NCBI GenBank assembly: GCA_005222975.1
Contig: NJBI01000024.1
Span: 1 to 48,315 of the forward strand
Direction of reading: 5' to 3'
DNA: 48,315 nucleotides
Source: Promethearchaeota archaeon Loki_b31
GTDB taxonomy: Archaea > Asgardarchaeota > Lokiarchaeia > Sigyniarchaeales > SOKP01
In this document: in pieces, positions 16,031 to 25,505 of the stretch
How the letters are laid out: every line of letters starts with the position of its first letter
Numbering within the stretch: position 1 is the stretch's first letter
Notes under the pieces: generated by a model
Databases searched by the model: none
The model's input: the letters and a program-made list of their open reading frames with translations, nothing else
What the model was told of the DNA's origin: nothing
Made by a program: the position numbers and the translations under genes

Positions 16031-17152
16031 TTATTTTTCATTATATTCTTTCACAAGTCGTACTAAGTCTGCTTTTCTATAAGAAGATCGCACTTTAATT
16101 TCATTTTTTTGGCAGAATTCCTTTAGTAGTTTTACCGTCCACTTGTTATAGTTAATCTCTTGTTCAGTAACACCTTGAGTGGGCCCGTGTTGAATAAGTT
16201 TTATAATATCTGCTTTTTTATACGACGAATGTATTTTTATGTCGTGTTCTTGGCAATATTGCTTCAAATCTTTTACTGTCCGTTTATTATAATCTAATTT
16301 GCTATCTTTTTCTTCAATTTGAAGAGCGCCAATTTTTTGAAGTATTTCTAATCCTTTAATTGTCCCATTTTCTCCATTGAAATAAATTCTTAAAGTGCGA
16401 TTATCTAACTCGACTACATCGTGAGGTAAGGAGTTAACGGGCTCCCAATCGACCTCTTCCACTTCTTTTCCGAAAATTTTTGCTTTCTTGATAACTGCTC
16501 CGTAAATTTCGAAGTTTCCCAAAATCAAATTTTGACGCTTAAAATTAGCTGGGACTTCATTTGCTATAATCTTTTCGATTCTTTTCTTAGTATCTAATTC
16601 GGGAGGTTTAATAATGTCTTTGCTTTTTGGCGTTATTGCTTTATCGGATTCTTTTACTTGTTTGATAATTGTATTATTAGCTTTTAAAGCAGGAGGAGGT
16701 CCCCCCCATTGATAAACTTTCTTTTCTATAGTTTTAGAAGTGATACTCGTAGAAACAAGTTGAATCTGTCCAAATTCGCTTTTATTAGCTTCCAAGATTT
16801 CTGGAATTTCTGTTGATTCAAAATCAAACGCTCTCAAAAAATCGCTTGGTTCGTCTCCTTGGTCGACCGAAATTATCTTACACCTATGAAAGTGACCATT
16901 AACGACTAAATCGTTTTGTAATTGTGCTGCGACTTGCGACGCAATAAATTTTTTTCTAACGGGGGACTTAACGCCCTTCCAAATATATATTCTCCTCAAC
17001 CCTTCTTTTACGATAACTAGTACTTGGTAAGGATTTAATATGTTCGTTCCATTATTAGCGCGAAAATCTTCTTCTGTTATATCTAACTTTATTTTTTCGC
17101 CAGTACTTTCTAATCCATAAATCATAAAGTTCTCATAAGTTTCAGACATCAT
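16031..17152 (-). CDS. Gelsolin-like domain protein with two C-terminal SAP-like domains
   Basis: Residues about 38-112 match a gelsolin/villin repeat: LVIVKEGLRRIYIWKG, then KKFIASQVAAQL, then the terminal VDQGDEPSDFLRAF. This fold binds and severs or caps actin in eukaryotes and Asgard archaea. A linker with proline-rich segments follows. Residues about 205-282 form a compact domain I do not recognise (LPHDVVELDNRTLRIYFNG). The C-terminus has two repeats, about 292-325 and 339-371, of helix-turn-helix type (TVKDLKQYCQEHDIKIHSSY and TVKLLKEFCQKNEIKVRSSY), matching SAP/HeH-like nucleic-acid-binding motifs. It could link the cytoskeleton to DNA. Catalysis is not expected. Confidence 0.72.
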   Translation of the reverse strand: MMSETYENFMIYGLESTGEKIKLDITEEDFRANNGTNILNPYQVLVIVKEGLRRIYIWKGVKSPVRKKFIASQVAAQLQNDLVVNGHFHRCKIISVDQGDEPSDFLRAFDFESTEIPEILEANKSEFGQIQLVSTSITSKTIEKKVYQWGGPPPALKANNTIIKQVKESDKAITPKSKDIIKPPELDTKKRIEKIIANEVPANFKRQNLILGNFEIYGAVIKKAKIFGKEVEEVDWEPVNSLPHDVVELDNRTLRIYFNGENGTIKGLEILQKIGALQIEEKDSKLDYNKRTVKDLKQYCQEHDIKIHSSYKKADIIKLIQHGPTQGVTEQEINYNKWTVKLLKEFCQKNEIKVRSSYRKADLVRLVKEYNEK

Positions 17153-17254
17153 TAATTACGATTCTTTTTTTTTTCTTAAAAACAAAATAACTCTAATGAA
17201 TTTTAAAATTAACCTCTTTTTGAAGGACGATAAATAACTTTTAACTTTTTTTTG

Positions 17255-17271
17255 CTAGATTAATCATCTAG
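17255..17271. repeat. Short hairpin beside the TnpB remnant
   Basis: Arms CTAGAT and ATCTAG flank a 5-base loop. It lies about 50 bases beyond the end of the TnpB frame and may be part of the element's end or an independent structure. Confidence 0.3.
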
Positions 17272-17318
17272 TATTAACATATAAAATTATTCAAATAGAG
17301 AGTCTTATAATTGAACTA

Positions 17319-17338
17319 CCACTACCTAAATGTAGTGG
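17319..17338. repeat. Hairpin at the 3' end of the TnpB element
   Basis: Arms CCACTA and TAGTGG enclose an 8-base loop and overlap the stop of the restored TnpB frame at 17322. IS200/IS605-type elements carry a subterminal hairpin at the right end, and the TnpB guide RNA overlaps this region. It is therefore a candidate right-end or guide-RNA hairpin. Confidence 0.45.
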
Positions 17339-18595
17339 ATTCGTAATTCATCGAGAATTGCTGACTCAACATCAGTCTTATATCCTCTCCAAACGCAGAA
17401 ACGGTAGTCCCTACCGCCTTATCATTATTATAAATGATCGCAATATTGTTTTCTTCTAAAATCTTTAATCCTTCAGTCTTTATATTAATGGAAGCATTAA
17501 TATCTCTGTAGTGATGTCTATTACACTTAGGACACGTCCATTCTTTATCACTTAGTTTCAGTTCTAAGTTTTTAAACCCACATTGAGAACAGAGCTTAGA
17601 AAATAACGACCTATCAATATCAAATGTTTTCCTTTTGATTCCATTTTATATCTTAATATAGAGACGAATTGATACCAAGAAAAGTCTAAAGTTATTGATT
17701 TAGAGACACTTGAATTAAATCGTTTCATCCCTTCAATATTTAGATTCTCTAAAACAACACATTCAAAATGTTTACTGAGAAGATGAGTGATCTTATGAAT
17801 CCAGTCCCTTTTTCTATTAGCTATTTTTTTATACTCTTTAGCCAATTCAATCCTTGTCCGATTTCGATTTTTAGATCCCTTCTTCTTTTTGCTAACTTCT
17901 CTATGGTATCTCTTTAGCTTGGACTCCTTTTTCCTATAAAACCGGGGACTTGAGAGCTCAAATTCTTTTGTTATCAGAAACTTAGAAGCACTCATATCAA
18001 ACCCAATAATTTTATTCTCTTCTAGAATTTGCTTAGGAGATATAGTATTATCAATCTCTATTAGGATTGAAGCAAAATACTTACCTGATCTGGACTTAGA
18101 AACTGTTATATGCCTTATCTTTTCATTAAAAACTCTGTCATCCTTATACTTGATCCAAGTCCTGATCTTGGGTAATTTTAATATCTTTTTTTTAAAATCT
18201 ATCTTACAATTATTATTTATGTTATATGTGGTATAAGATTGCCTATTTTTTTTAGATTTAAATTTAGGATATCCGACATATCGTATAGTCTTCTTTTGTC
18301 TTCTCTCTTTTATATTTTTAAAGAAATTTTCATAGGCGGAGTTTAAATGCCTCCATTCAGATTGCAATGCCTTCGCATCTACTTCTTTTAGAAAAGGACT
18401 TTCTTCCTTAAATTCTTTCTCAGTTTTATATTTATAGTTATAGAGTTCTTCTTTATTTTCCTTTAATTCTTGATAAATCGTCTTTCTTTCTTCTAACATT
18501 TTGTTATACACAAATCTACAACAGCCAAAAGTCTTATCTAAAAGCTCTTTCTGTTCTTTGTTAGGATACAACCTAAATTTATAAGCTCTATTCAC
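17322..18595 (-). pseudogene. tnpB: TnpB (IS605 OrfB family) with frameshift
   Basis: The frame opens MNRAYKFRLYPNKEQKELL and runs to residue 343, ending [14 protein letters not shown]. The next frame, from about 17605 down to 17322, continues the family sequence: LCSQCGFKN, then a second zinc pair CPKC, then the third RuvC aspartate in [10 protein letters not shown]. The first RuvC aspartate is in IGFDMSAS and the glutamate is in VLENLNIEGM. Compared with the usual RYFPSSKLCSNCG, a few bases were lost at about 17597-17605. The zinc ribbon and last catalytic residue are therefore out of frame, and the RNA-guided nuclease is probably inactive. No TnpA is adjacent. Confidence 0.85.
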
Positions 18596-18863
18596 ATTAA
18601 AAAATAAATTAAGAATGTTTTTAAAAAATATGCCTTAATAGATTTAGTAATTGAGGTGTAAAACTCATCCAATCTATAAGGGAAGTGGCTTTCTTTTGCT
18701 TAAATGGTAAAATTACTTAAGCTAAAATCTCATCTATATAAAAAATACAAAATATTTTTAAGTATAATTTAATAGTCATCATCTATTTTACTTGATAAGT
18801 TTAGGGAATATTAAGTGCATTCTTGTCTTATTCTTCTTAAAAATAATTTAGGACTTTTAAAAT

Positions 18864-20054
18864 ATGACCGAAAATAGCAATAGAAAATTATTCAAATATC
18901 GAACATTAACGCCCTTATGGATTGCTATTTTCATTGATGTACTGGGGTTCACAATTTTCTTTCCTATGGTAGGTTTTTTCAGTGATCTCTTTAATACCTC
19001 TATGACGATGATCGGTTTAATATTCTCTGTTAATGCAATGTTCGGCTTTGTTTTTGGGCCAATTTTAGCAAAACTCAGCGATAAATATGGGAGAAGACCA
19101 TTACTTTTGGTTTCTCAATTCGGTACATGTTTAGCGTTTATATTAACCGCTTTTTCAAACTCAATATGGATGTTATTTTTAGCGCGCATGATTGATGGAA
19201 TGTTTGGAGGAAATTTTCCAATTGCTAAAGCTATCATTAGCGATAAAGTTCCACCAAAAGATAGAGGTATTCAAATGGCTAATGTTGGGATCGCCCATGT
19301 ATTAGCATCTCTAATAGGACCGGGAATTGGCGGTGTTCTTTTTACGTGGTTTGGTCTTTTAGGACCAGGATTATTTGCAGCCGGTCTAACAATAATTACA
19401 ATTATTGTTACGCTAGCTATGTTGGAAGAGACATGGCCGAAGGAAAAAAGAATTCAACCTCATGAAAGCAAAATTGAAGTTTTGCCTAAAATAATAAATA
19501 ATAAAAGCGCTCTTTATATTTTAGCTCTCTGGGGCTTTCATACAACTTCCTTTACTATTGTAATGTCTACCCTTTCCTTTTTCAGTGTTAGCGTTTTAAA
19601 TCTTACGCCAATCGACATTTCAATCTTATTTATGGCATCTGGAATATTTCGGGCAGGAATAAGATTTACTCTTTTTAAACCAACTATTAGGAAACTTGGG
19701 GAAGATAATGCTATACGCTTGGGTTTGGCTATTTTTCTAGTCTGCTTTTTCTTAGTGGGTTTTTCAACAAATATTTTTGGTATTTTTATTCTTTTCATGT
19801 TCATTAGCTTTGCCGCTTCCTTAACCCGGGGCCCTATGAATAGCAAAATTAGTCAAACAGTTTCACCAAAAGAACAAGGTAAAATAAATGGTATTTCTTC
19901 TGCTTTAGACAGTATTGCTCAAATTATTGGGCCATTATTAGGACCTTTCATACTTGATTCGCTCCCACCTTATTGGTTAGGGATTATTGTTGCAATTATT
20001 GCATTTCCGGCACTTGTTTTATCTTTCCAGAAAATTTTCACACATAAAAACTAA
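18864..20054 (+). CDS. MFS transporter, TetA-like drug exporter family
   Basis: This 396-aa membrane protein has about 12 hydrophobic segments. Motif A of the major facilitator superfamily is in the loop between helices 2 and 3 (GPILAKLSDKYGRRPLLL), and a motif C-like stretch in helix 5 (IGPGIGGVLFTWFG) is typical of antiporters that expel drugs. A related loop recurs in the second half (KPTIRKLGEDNAIRLG). It is probably a proton-coupled exporter. It stands alone, convergent with an alpha/beta hydrolase and 270 bases beyond the TnpB element. The substrate is unknown. Confidence 0.88.
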   Translation: MTENSNRKLFKYRTLTPLWIAIFIDVLGFTIFFPMVGFFSDLFNTSMTMIGLIFSVNAMFGFVFGPILAKLSDKYGRRPLLLVSQFGTCLAFILTAFSNSIWMLFLARMIDGMFGGNFPIAKAIISDKVPPKDRGIQMANVGIAHVLASLIGPGIGGVLFTWFGLLGPGLFAAGLTIITIIVTLAMLEETWPKEKRIQPHESKIEVLPKIINNKSALYILALWGFHTTSFTIVMSTLSFFSVSVLNLTPIDISILFMASGIFRAGIRFTLFKPTIRKLGEDNAIRLGLAIFLVCFFLVGFSTNIFGIFILFMFISFAASLTRGPMNSKISQTVSPKEQGKINGISSALDSIAQIIGPLLGPFILDSLPPYWLGIIVAIIAFPALVLSFQKIFTHKN

Positions 20055-20080
20055 ATAAATGAAAAATTAGATTATAAAGT

Positions 20081-20923
20081 TTAATTCTTTAGAAAGTCTA
20101 TGATATATTGATTTATTTCTGGTGCTTTCTCTAAAGGAGAACCATGTCCTGCTTTTTCGATTACAATTAATTTACTATTTGGTATTTTTTCATGGATTTT
20201 TTCACTCAACATCTTTGGCAAAGTACGATCATGAGTGGCTGTAATTATCAGACTTTCACTCTTAATAGTGTGTAATTTATTTAATACATTATAATGCATA
20301 AGGGCATTGGTTTGATTTTCACTATCTTGTGGTGTTGATGGGTCATTAATCATTTCTTTCATCATATCCTCAGCAGAAAATAATCCATGAAATTTCTTTT
20401 TAGGATTTTCTTGTAGCATTTTTTTAAAATTACGAGAAAACCCTGAGATACCATATTCCCAAAACGCTTTTTCAGGATCTTTTAAAATGGCATTATATTT
20501 AGTAATTTTATTTCTTTTATACATCTCAATTCCGCTTGGATTACTTGGGAAACTAGGAGTTGTATTTATTAAAATTAATTTATTTATTCTATTAGGATAG
20601 TTTATTGCAAAAGTTTGTGCGATCATACCTCCTAATGAAGAACCTAATATATGCGCTTTCTCTATTTTAAGATACTCCATTAAAGCATTTGTATCATCTG
20701 CGAAAATTTCCATTAGATATGGTTCATTTGGGTGATCGGATTTCCCGGCACCTCTATTATCGAAAATTATTATTTTAAATTTTTCTGATAAAGTATCCAC
20801 TTGAGCTAATTTCCAATCATTTTTAGTAGTTCCAAATCCATGAATTAAAATAAGAGGATCACCATCCCCCCGAATTTCATAACAAATTTTGACTCCTTTT
20901 AAATCAGCATATTCTTCAGTCAT
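20081..20923 (-). CDS. Alpha/beta hydrolase
   Basis: This 280-aa protein has the canonical fold. The oxyanion region is LIHGFGTTKNDW, followed by IIFDNRGAGKSDHP and the nucleophile elbow GSSLGG. A late aspartate lies in THDRTLPK and the catalytic histidine is in GHGSPLEKAPE. This matches the MhpC/pimeloyl-ester type of small-molecule esterases. ATG 20923 is preferred over an in-frame GTG at 20932. It is divergent from a second alpha/beta hydrolase. No signal peptide is seen, so it is cytoplasmic. The substrate is not predictable. Confidence 0.88.
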   Translation of the reverse strand: MTEEYADLKGVKICYEIRGDGDPLILIHGFGTTKNDWKLAQVDTLSEKFKIIIFDNRGAGKSDHPNEPYLMEIFADDTNALMEYLKIEKAHILGSSLGGMIAQTFAINYPNRINKLILINTTPSFPSNPSGIEMYKRNKITKYNAILKDPEKAFWEYGISGFSRNFKKMLQENPKKKFHGLFSAEDMMKEMINDPSTPQDSENQTNALMHYNVLNKLHTIKSESLIITATHDRTLPKMLSEKIHEKIPNSKLIVIEKAGHGSPLEKAPEINQYIIDFLKN

Positions 20924-21084
20924 AATTTCCACAATAATCTCTATTTAATAATTATTTTATCAAGGGATCAGTTCTATTTAAGATTTTTTGCTAAGAAATA
21001 TTCATTTAAAAATTAATTTTAAAAATGATTCTACTTTAAAATCATTACTTTTATTATACTTTTTTCATATAATAGGTAATTTCT

Positions 21085-21846
21085 ATGGAAGAAAGAAAAG
21101 TATTAATCCCCCGTATGAATGGGAATGATCTTCATGGAGTATATTTTATAGCATCAGAAGAAAACAATTCTACAAAACCTCCCATCCTTATAATGTGTCA
21201 TGGTTTTACAGGTGATAAATACGAGTGGGGGCGCTTTCCTGAAACAGCTAAAGCTTTAAATAAAGAAGGTTATGATGCACTTATCTTTGATTTCTCGGGC
21301 TCTGGTGAAAATAAAAGAGAGACTATTAATTTATCAAAACAAGCCTCTGATCTAGAAAAGGTTTATGAATGGATCAGAAATCAAGGATATTCAAGAATTG
21401 CTGTATTAGGTCTTTCATTTGGCGGTCAGACGGTATTAAAAGCAAGTTTACCTGGAATTATAACATACATATTTTGGGCTCCTTTCTTTTTACTTCACAC
21501 AGGAGGGGATCAAGCTGAGTGGTTTAAGGATTTAGATAAGGGTCCCGTAGAAATTCCATCATCTGGAGAAGGAGAACCTGTCATAATAGATATGAGTTTT
21601 ATGACGGAGATTGCTAAATTTCGAGTAAGACCTGCTTTAAAGAAATTAGATCTCCCAACTCTTATAGTCCAAGGCACTAAGGACGAAAAAGTCCCTTTGG
21701 AATTGACAAAGAAAGCATTCAGTTTGATGCCTCAAGATAACAATCATAAGTTAGTAGAAGTTCAAAACGCAACTCATGATTTTGAAAAAAAACACTTACA
21801 AGAATTTATTAAGGAAACAGTAAGTTGGTTGAAAAAGTATCTATGA
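21085..21846 (+). CDS. Alpha/beta hydrolase, S9/BAAT-like
   Basis: This 253-aa hydrolase has MCHGFTGDKYEWGRF, the nucleophile elbow GLSFGG, an aspartate in GTKDEKVPLE and a histidine in ATHDFEKKH, which complete a catalytic triad. The DFSGSGEN segment and spacing fit the dienelactone-hydrolase/acylaminoacyl-peptidase-like group of esterases. It is divergent from the hydrolase at 20081-20923, and the two belong to different subfamilies rather than being recent duplicates. The substrate is unknown. Confidence 0.87.
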   Translation: MEERKVLIPRMNGNDLHGVYFIASEENNSTKPPILIMCHGFTGDKYEWGRFPETAKALNKEGYDALIFDFSGSGENKRETINLSKQASDLEKVYEWIRNQGYSRIAVLGLSFGGQTVLKASLPGIITYIFWAPFFLLHTGGDQAEWFKDLDKGPVEIPSSGEGEPVIIDMSFMTEIAKFRVRPALKKLDLPTLIVQGTKDEKVPLELTKKAFSLMPQDNNHKLVEVQNATHDFEKKHLQEFIKETVSWLKKYL

Positions 21847-21942
21847 GTTATGAAATAAATTATTAATCTTTCTTTCAATTATTTTAAAAAAATTTTAAAA
21901 TCTTTGTTTGATTTCTCTACCATTTTCATTTATTGTTAACCT

Positions 21943-23991
21943 TTATCTATAAAACTCTTTTACGATTATTTGGCAAAATTTCAGCATTTTGTTGCCTAAC
22001 TCTAATTCGTTTCGAGAACTTGTTAGTATCCAATCTTTCCCATACATTTTGTTCAAATATTCACCTTGGGAATCTATAGAAAACGCAAATATTTTGAAGC
22101 GTTTTCTAACATCATGAATATCGGGTATCGCATCAAACAAGCTATATCCCCCATTTGCCGAGGGTTGCCCATCTGATACGACTATTATAATATCTTTCTT
22201 TTCCAATCTTTCAGACTCGTGTTTTATTGAAATTCCATCTAAATTTTGACGAGAAGTATAGTGAAAACCAAACTTATCAAAGTAATTAAGTTTAAGAGGC
22301 TCGTTAAAATCCTTCACCAAAATATTTAAAGCGTCATATCCACCTGTAAACAAAACTATTCTAATTTTCGCCAAATCTTCAAGTGCTTCATACAACATTA
22401 CCATTGCTATTTTTGCTGCTCGAATTTTAACACCTTTCATACTCCCACTAATATCTACTATTAGTAGCAACCTCAATTCTTTCTTTATTATTTTTCTTGT
22501 AAAGCATTGCTTAAATTGATAATCACTGGTAATTGCCTTTATAAATTTGTTATTTAGCCTCCCTTTCTTTTGAAATGTATCAACTGCAGCTTTATTTTTC
22601 AAATCAGCAAAAATTGATTTCATTTTTTTGATTATCCCATGATATTTAGCTTTAATTTGGACATAAGTCATAGTATCAGGACACATTTTCTGACTTTCAA
22701 TTGTAACATCGATTACTTTTCTTTCACGTTCACACTTACTTGGACTAATAAAATATTTACCGCCCCCTAAAATCAATAGTCGTTCTTTCATAGCATCATC
22801 CGCGTTCTTAACAAGTTTTCTAATTTCTTTTATGAATTTATCTTTTTTTCTTTCATTGTTAATGGAGATATGGTCTTCTTTCTTTGGTTTTAAATCATCC
22901 AAATTAAATTTTTTTTTAATGAGATCATTAAGTTCATCATCTTGAGAACTATTTTTAATTTTTTTATTAGATTCCTTTAGATCTTCACTTTTATTGCTTT
23001 TACCATGTTCCTTATCTATTTTTTCATCTCCTTTTCCGTTCTTTTTCTTTTTACCTTTATTTTGATTCTTATATTTTCCTTTACTGCTTTTTTCTCCATT
23101 AGGATTTAATTCTTCAGTAAGGTCCTCTAAATCGTACAAATCCTCGGGACATAACTTAGTGTTTTTTAGCTTTTCTATGAGATTTTCGCTTATTTTATCT
23201 AAGTCTGTTTTTTCTTTTTTTTTTTTATTTCGAGCATTTATTTCCATGTAGTTGATAGTATTCATTTGAGGATGGGGGTTCATATTAGGATTAGGTTTAA
23301 TATTAGGATTGGGATTACCTCTCTTTTGTGTCGAACTCGAATTTTTTTCAGGGAAATACTTTTTGAGAATGTTGCATAACACATCACACGAAATAATAGA
23401 TGCACTAGGGTTTAACGACTTTAAAAGAAATTTTTTAACCTTCAAAATTCCTTTCCAATCTTTTTCACTTAGATTAAACATTCCTAAAGATGGTTTTTTT
23501 TGGAACTCGTCGAAATCTTCCATATACAAATTGATATATAATAATATGTCATTGTTCGATTTATTCGATGATTTAATTCGTGGTAACATCTTACATGTTA
23601 ACTCCCTCAAATTTCTATAAAAACCAGGGAATTTTTTATCATTTATACCATTAATTCTTACATCTTCAACGACGTTAATTAAATTTTTAATAAAGAGCGG
23701 TGGTAATTTATATTTTTTAGCAAGGCCATCAATCAATTTTATCAATCCTAGTTCAAATGAACCGTATCCTATGTGACCGCTTTCGTGAGCAACAAGTCCT
23801 TGGGCCGCTTTTATATCCTCTTTAAATTTGTTAGGTAAATATATAAATTTGCAATCAGTATAAACCGCAGGAATATTGCCTATATACTGTATCATTATAT
23901 CCTTGTTTCCACTAATTCTTTTTCCAATATTAGTTAAAGCTAATACATCGGAAGTAAAATCCCTTTCAAATAGGTCTATTAATTCAGTCAA
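21943..23991 (-). CDS. VWA-domain protein with N-terminal HExxH metallopeptidase-like region (CobT-like)
   Basis: The 682-aa protein opens with a domain holding HESGH (H69, E70, H73) and NVVEDVRIN (E109-D110), an HExxH plus downstream acidic pattern of zinc metallopeptidase folds. A long, lysine-rich, low-complexity middle (about residues 225-370) includes a repeated N-P-asparagine-rich stretch. The C-terminal third is a von Willebrand A domain with the MIDAS motif DISGSMKG near residue 510 and a later VVSDGQPS. Such proteins pair with MoxR/CobS AAA+ ATPases to remodel or metallate targets. The partner ATPase lies just upstream in the same direction. The target is unknown. Confidence 0.83.
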   Translation of the reverse strand: MTELIDLFERDFTSDVLALTNIGKRISGNKDIMIQYIGNIPAVYTDCKFIYLPNKFKEDIKAAQGLVAHESGHIGYGSFELGLIKLIDGLAKKYKLPPLFIKNLINVVEDVRINGINDKKFPGFYRNLRELTCKMLPRIKSSNKSNNDILLYINLYMEDFDEFQKKPSLGMFNLSEKDWKGILKVKKFLLKSLNPSASIISCDVLCNILKKYFPEKNSSSTQKRGNPNPNIKPNPNMNPHPQMNTINYMEINARNKKKKEKTDLDKISENLIEKLKNTKLCPEDLYDLEDLTEELNPNGEKSSKGKYKNQNKGKKKKNGKGDEKIDKEHGKSNKSEDLKESNKKIKNSSQDDELNDLIKKKFNLDDLKPKKEDHISINNERKKDKFIKEIRKLVKNADDAMKERLLILGGGKYFISPSKCERERKVIDVTIESQKMCPDTMTYVQIKAKYHGIIKKMKSIFADLKNKAAVDTFQKKGRLNNKFIKAITSDYQFKQCFTRKIIKKELRLLLIVDISGSMKGVKIRAAKIAMVMLYEALEDLAKIRIVLFTGGYDALNILVKDFNEPLKLNYFDKFGFHYTSRQNLDGISIKHESERLEKKDIIIVVSDGQPSANGGYSLFDAIPDIHDVRKRFKIFAFSIDSQGEYLNKMYGKDWILTSSRNELELGNKMLKFCQIIVKEFYR

Positions 23992-24044
23992 ATCGATTAC
24001 GCAGCTTTTTAATTTGATTTTAGGTAATTTACATATGTTTTAAG

Positions 24045-25280
24045 TTATAAAACAGGATATATATTTTTCATAAACTTCTTTAAATCTTCGGGTTTTTGTT
24101 GATATATCCACTTTATATAACTTAAAGTTATATTTCCGTTGTAAATGTAGTCTTTTCCTGTTTGTTGTTTGTATTGTGTATGTAAGCTTAGAATCTCTGT
24201 CAGTTGAAAATAATTTTGTAAAGTTTCCCTTTTATTTAACCACATCCATTGAATCAATTTCCACATTATATTTCCGTTATGTCTAAACGCATTTGATCGA
24301 CCATATTTACTAATATAATTAGTAAAACATGCTTTAGTATTAGTAAGTAGTTGGTCGAGTGAATCTTTATCTAACTTACATTCCCAGCTCATTAATGTTG
24401 TCTTTTTTCTAATTAATTCTTCCTTTAACTTGGTCTCGAACATCTTTCCATCAAGAATCATGGCGATACTTTTCTTTTCTTCAGTATTAGTTCCGAGTTT
24501 ATTGATAATTACATTTTCGATGTTATGTTTTAAGTATTTAGGGGGCATCAGAGAAATTACCATGCAGAAATTTACTACTAAGCGAGTTGAGAATATTTTT
24601 GTTATCGAATAATCCTGAATCGCCTGTTTCCTAATTTGGCGGGCAGCATCTACAACAATCTCTGCAATCTTTTTCTTACATCCCGAGATTTTGCTCGCAA
24701 TATCAATTTCTTTGTTTTTTAACGGATAAGATATTTCAGGGGATATGATAAAGCGGTCTTCAAAAGCCTCTTGTAATTTATTAATACCAATAACTCCTTT
24801 ATTCATAGTTCCTATAATGATTAATTTACTTTCAGAATTTAATTCGTGTTTTTCAAAGCCTTTTGAAATTAAGTTGATATGATTTTCAGATAAATGAGAA
24901 TTTAGCGATATTTGTTCATTTTCGCGAATAGCGTTAATTTCATTAATAATAATAAAAGCTATTCCCTCATTATTTGCATCCTTAATGGCTAAAGTAAGAG
25001 GCCCATAATTAAATTTAGTATCGCCCTTTAAAAGTTCCCAATTACCTTCGATATCTCTTCTATCAAGGTCAGGTGACCCGTCAATAATATAGTAAGAAGC
25101 TTTATATGCCTTAGCAAGCGAGATTGCTAATAGGGTCTTTCTTGTACCCGGTGGACCTTGTAGTAAAATTCCGACGCAATTGCCCTTTTCGAGAGAGTCG
25201 ATTAAGCTTTTTAAATAATCAAATTCGTCTTTTTGTTGGATATATTCAATTTTTTTTTTTGAAATAGAATCAGATATAAT
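24045..25280 (-). CDS. MoxR-like AAA+ ATPase with non-ATG start and altered Walker motifs
   Basis: The usual first ATG (24806) lies after the nucleotide-binding core. The frame is open upstream and encodes QGPPGTRKTLL and FIIINEINAI, followed by the sensor-1 asparagine (GTMN, N160) and an arginine in EAFEDRF (R176). A strong AGGAGGGGG site sits just before an ATT at 25280, so ATT is the likely start, giving 411 aa. In Walker A the third glycine is arginine (R47), and in Walker B aspartate is asparagine (N113) while E114 remains. ATP hydrolysis may be weak or lost. It precedes the VWA protein by about 50 bases, the usual MoxR-VWA pairing. Confidence 0.75.
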   Translation of the reverse strand: MISDSISKKKIEYIQQKDEFDYLKSLIDSLEKGNCVGILLQGPPGTRKTLLAISLAKAYKASYYIIDGSPDLDRRDIEGNWELLKGDTKFNYGPLTLAIKDANNEGIAFIIINEINAIRENEQISLNSHLSENHINLISKGFEKHELNSESKLIIIGTMNKGVIGINKLQEAFEDRFIISPEISYPLKNKEIDIASKISGCKKKIAEIVVDAARQIRKQAIQDYSITKIFSTRLVVNFCMVISLMPPKYLKHNIENVIINKLGTNTEEKKSIAMILDGKMFETKLKEELIRKKTTLMSWECKLDKDSLDQLLTNTKACFTNYISKYGRSNAFRHNGNIMWKLIQWMWLNKRETLQNYFQLTEILSLHTQYKQQTGKDYIYNGNITLSYIKWIYQQKPEDLKKFMKNIYPVL

Positions 25281-25505
25281 TTTCCCCCTCCTTTTTATGT
25301 TATTAGATGTAATTTTTTAATTGATTATTAGATTTCTTTAGAATTATGTTATAAAGCATAATTTTAGCTGTGAATAACTAAAATTTACCGATTTTCGGTC
25401 TTTTGTAATTAAATTATATTTTTAGTCCATATATAAATGGTATCTCTACCCAGAATTTCATTAAAAAAACCTTTATAAAGGAATTTTTTTTAAAAACCCT
25501 TAGTT

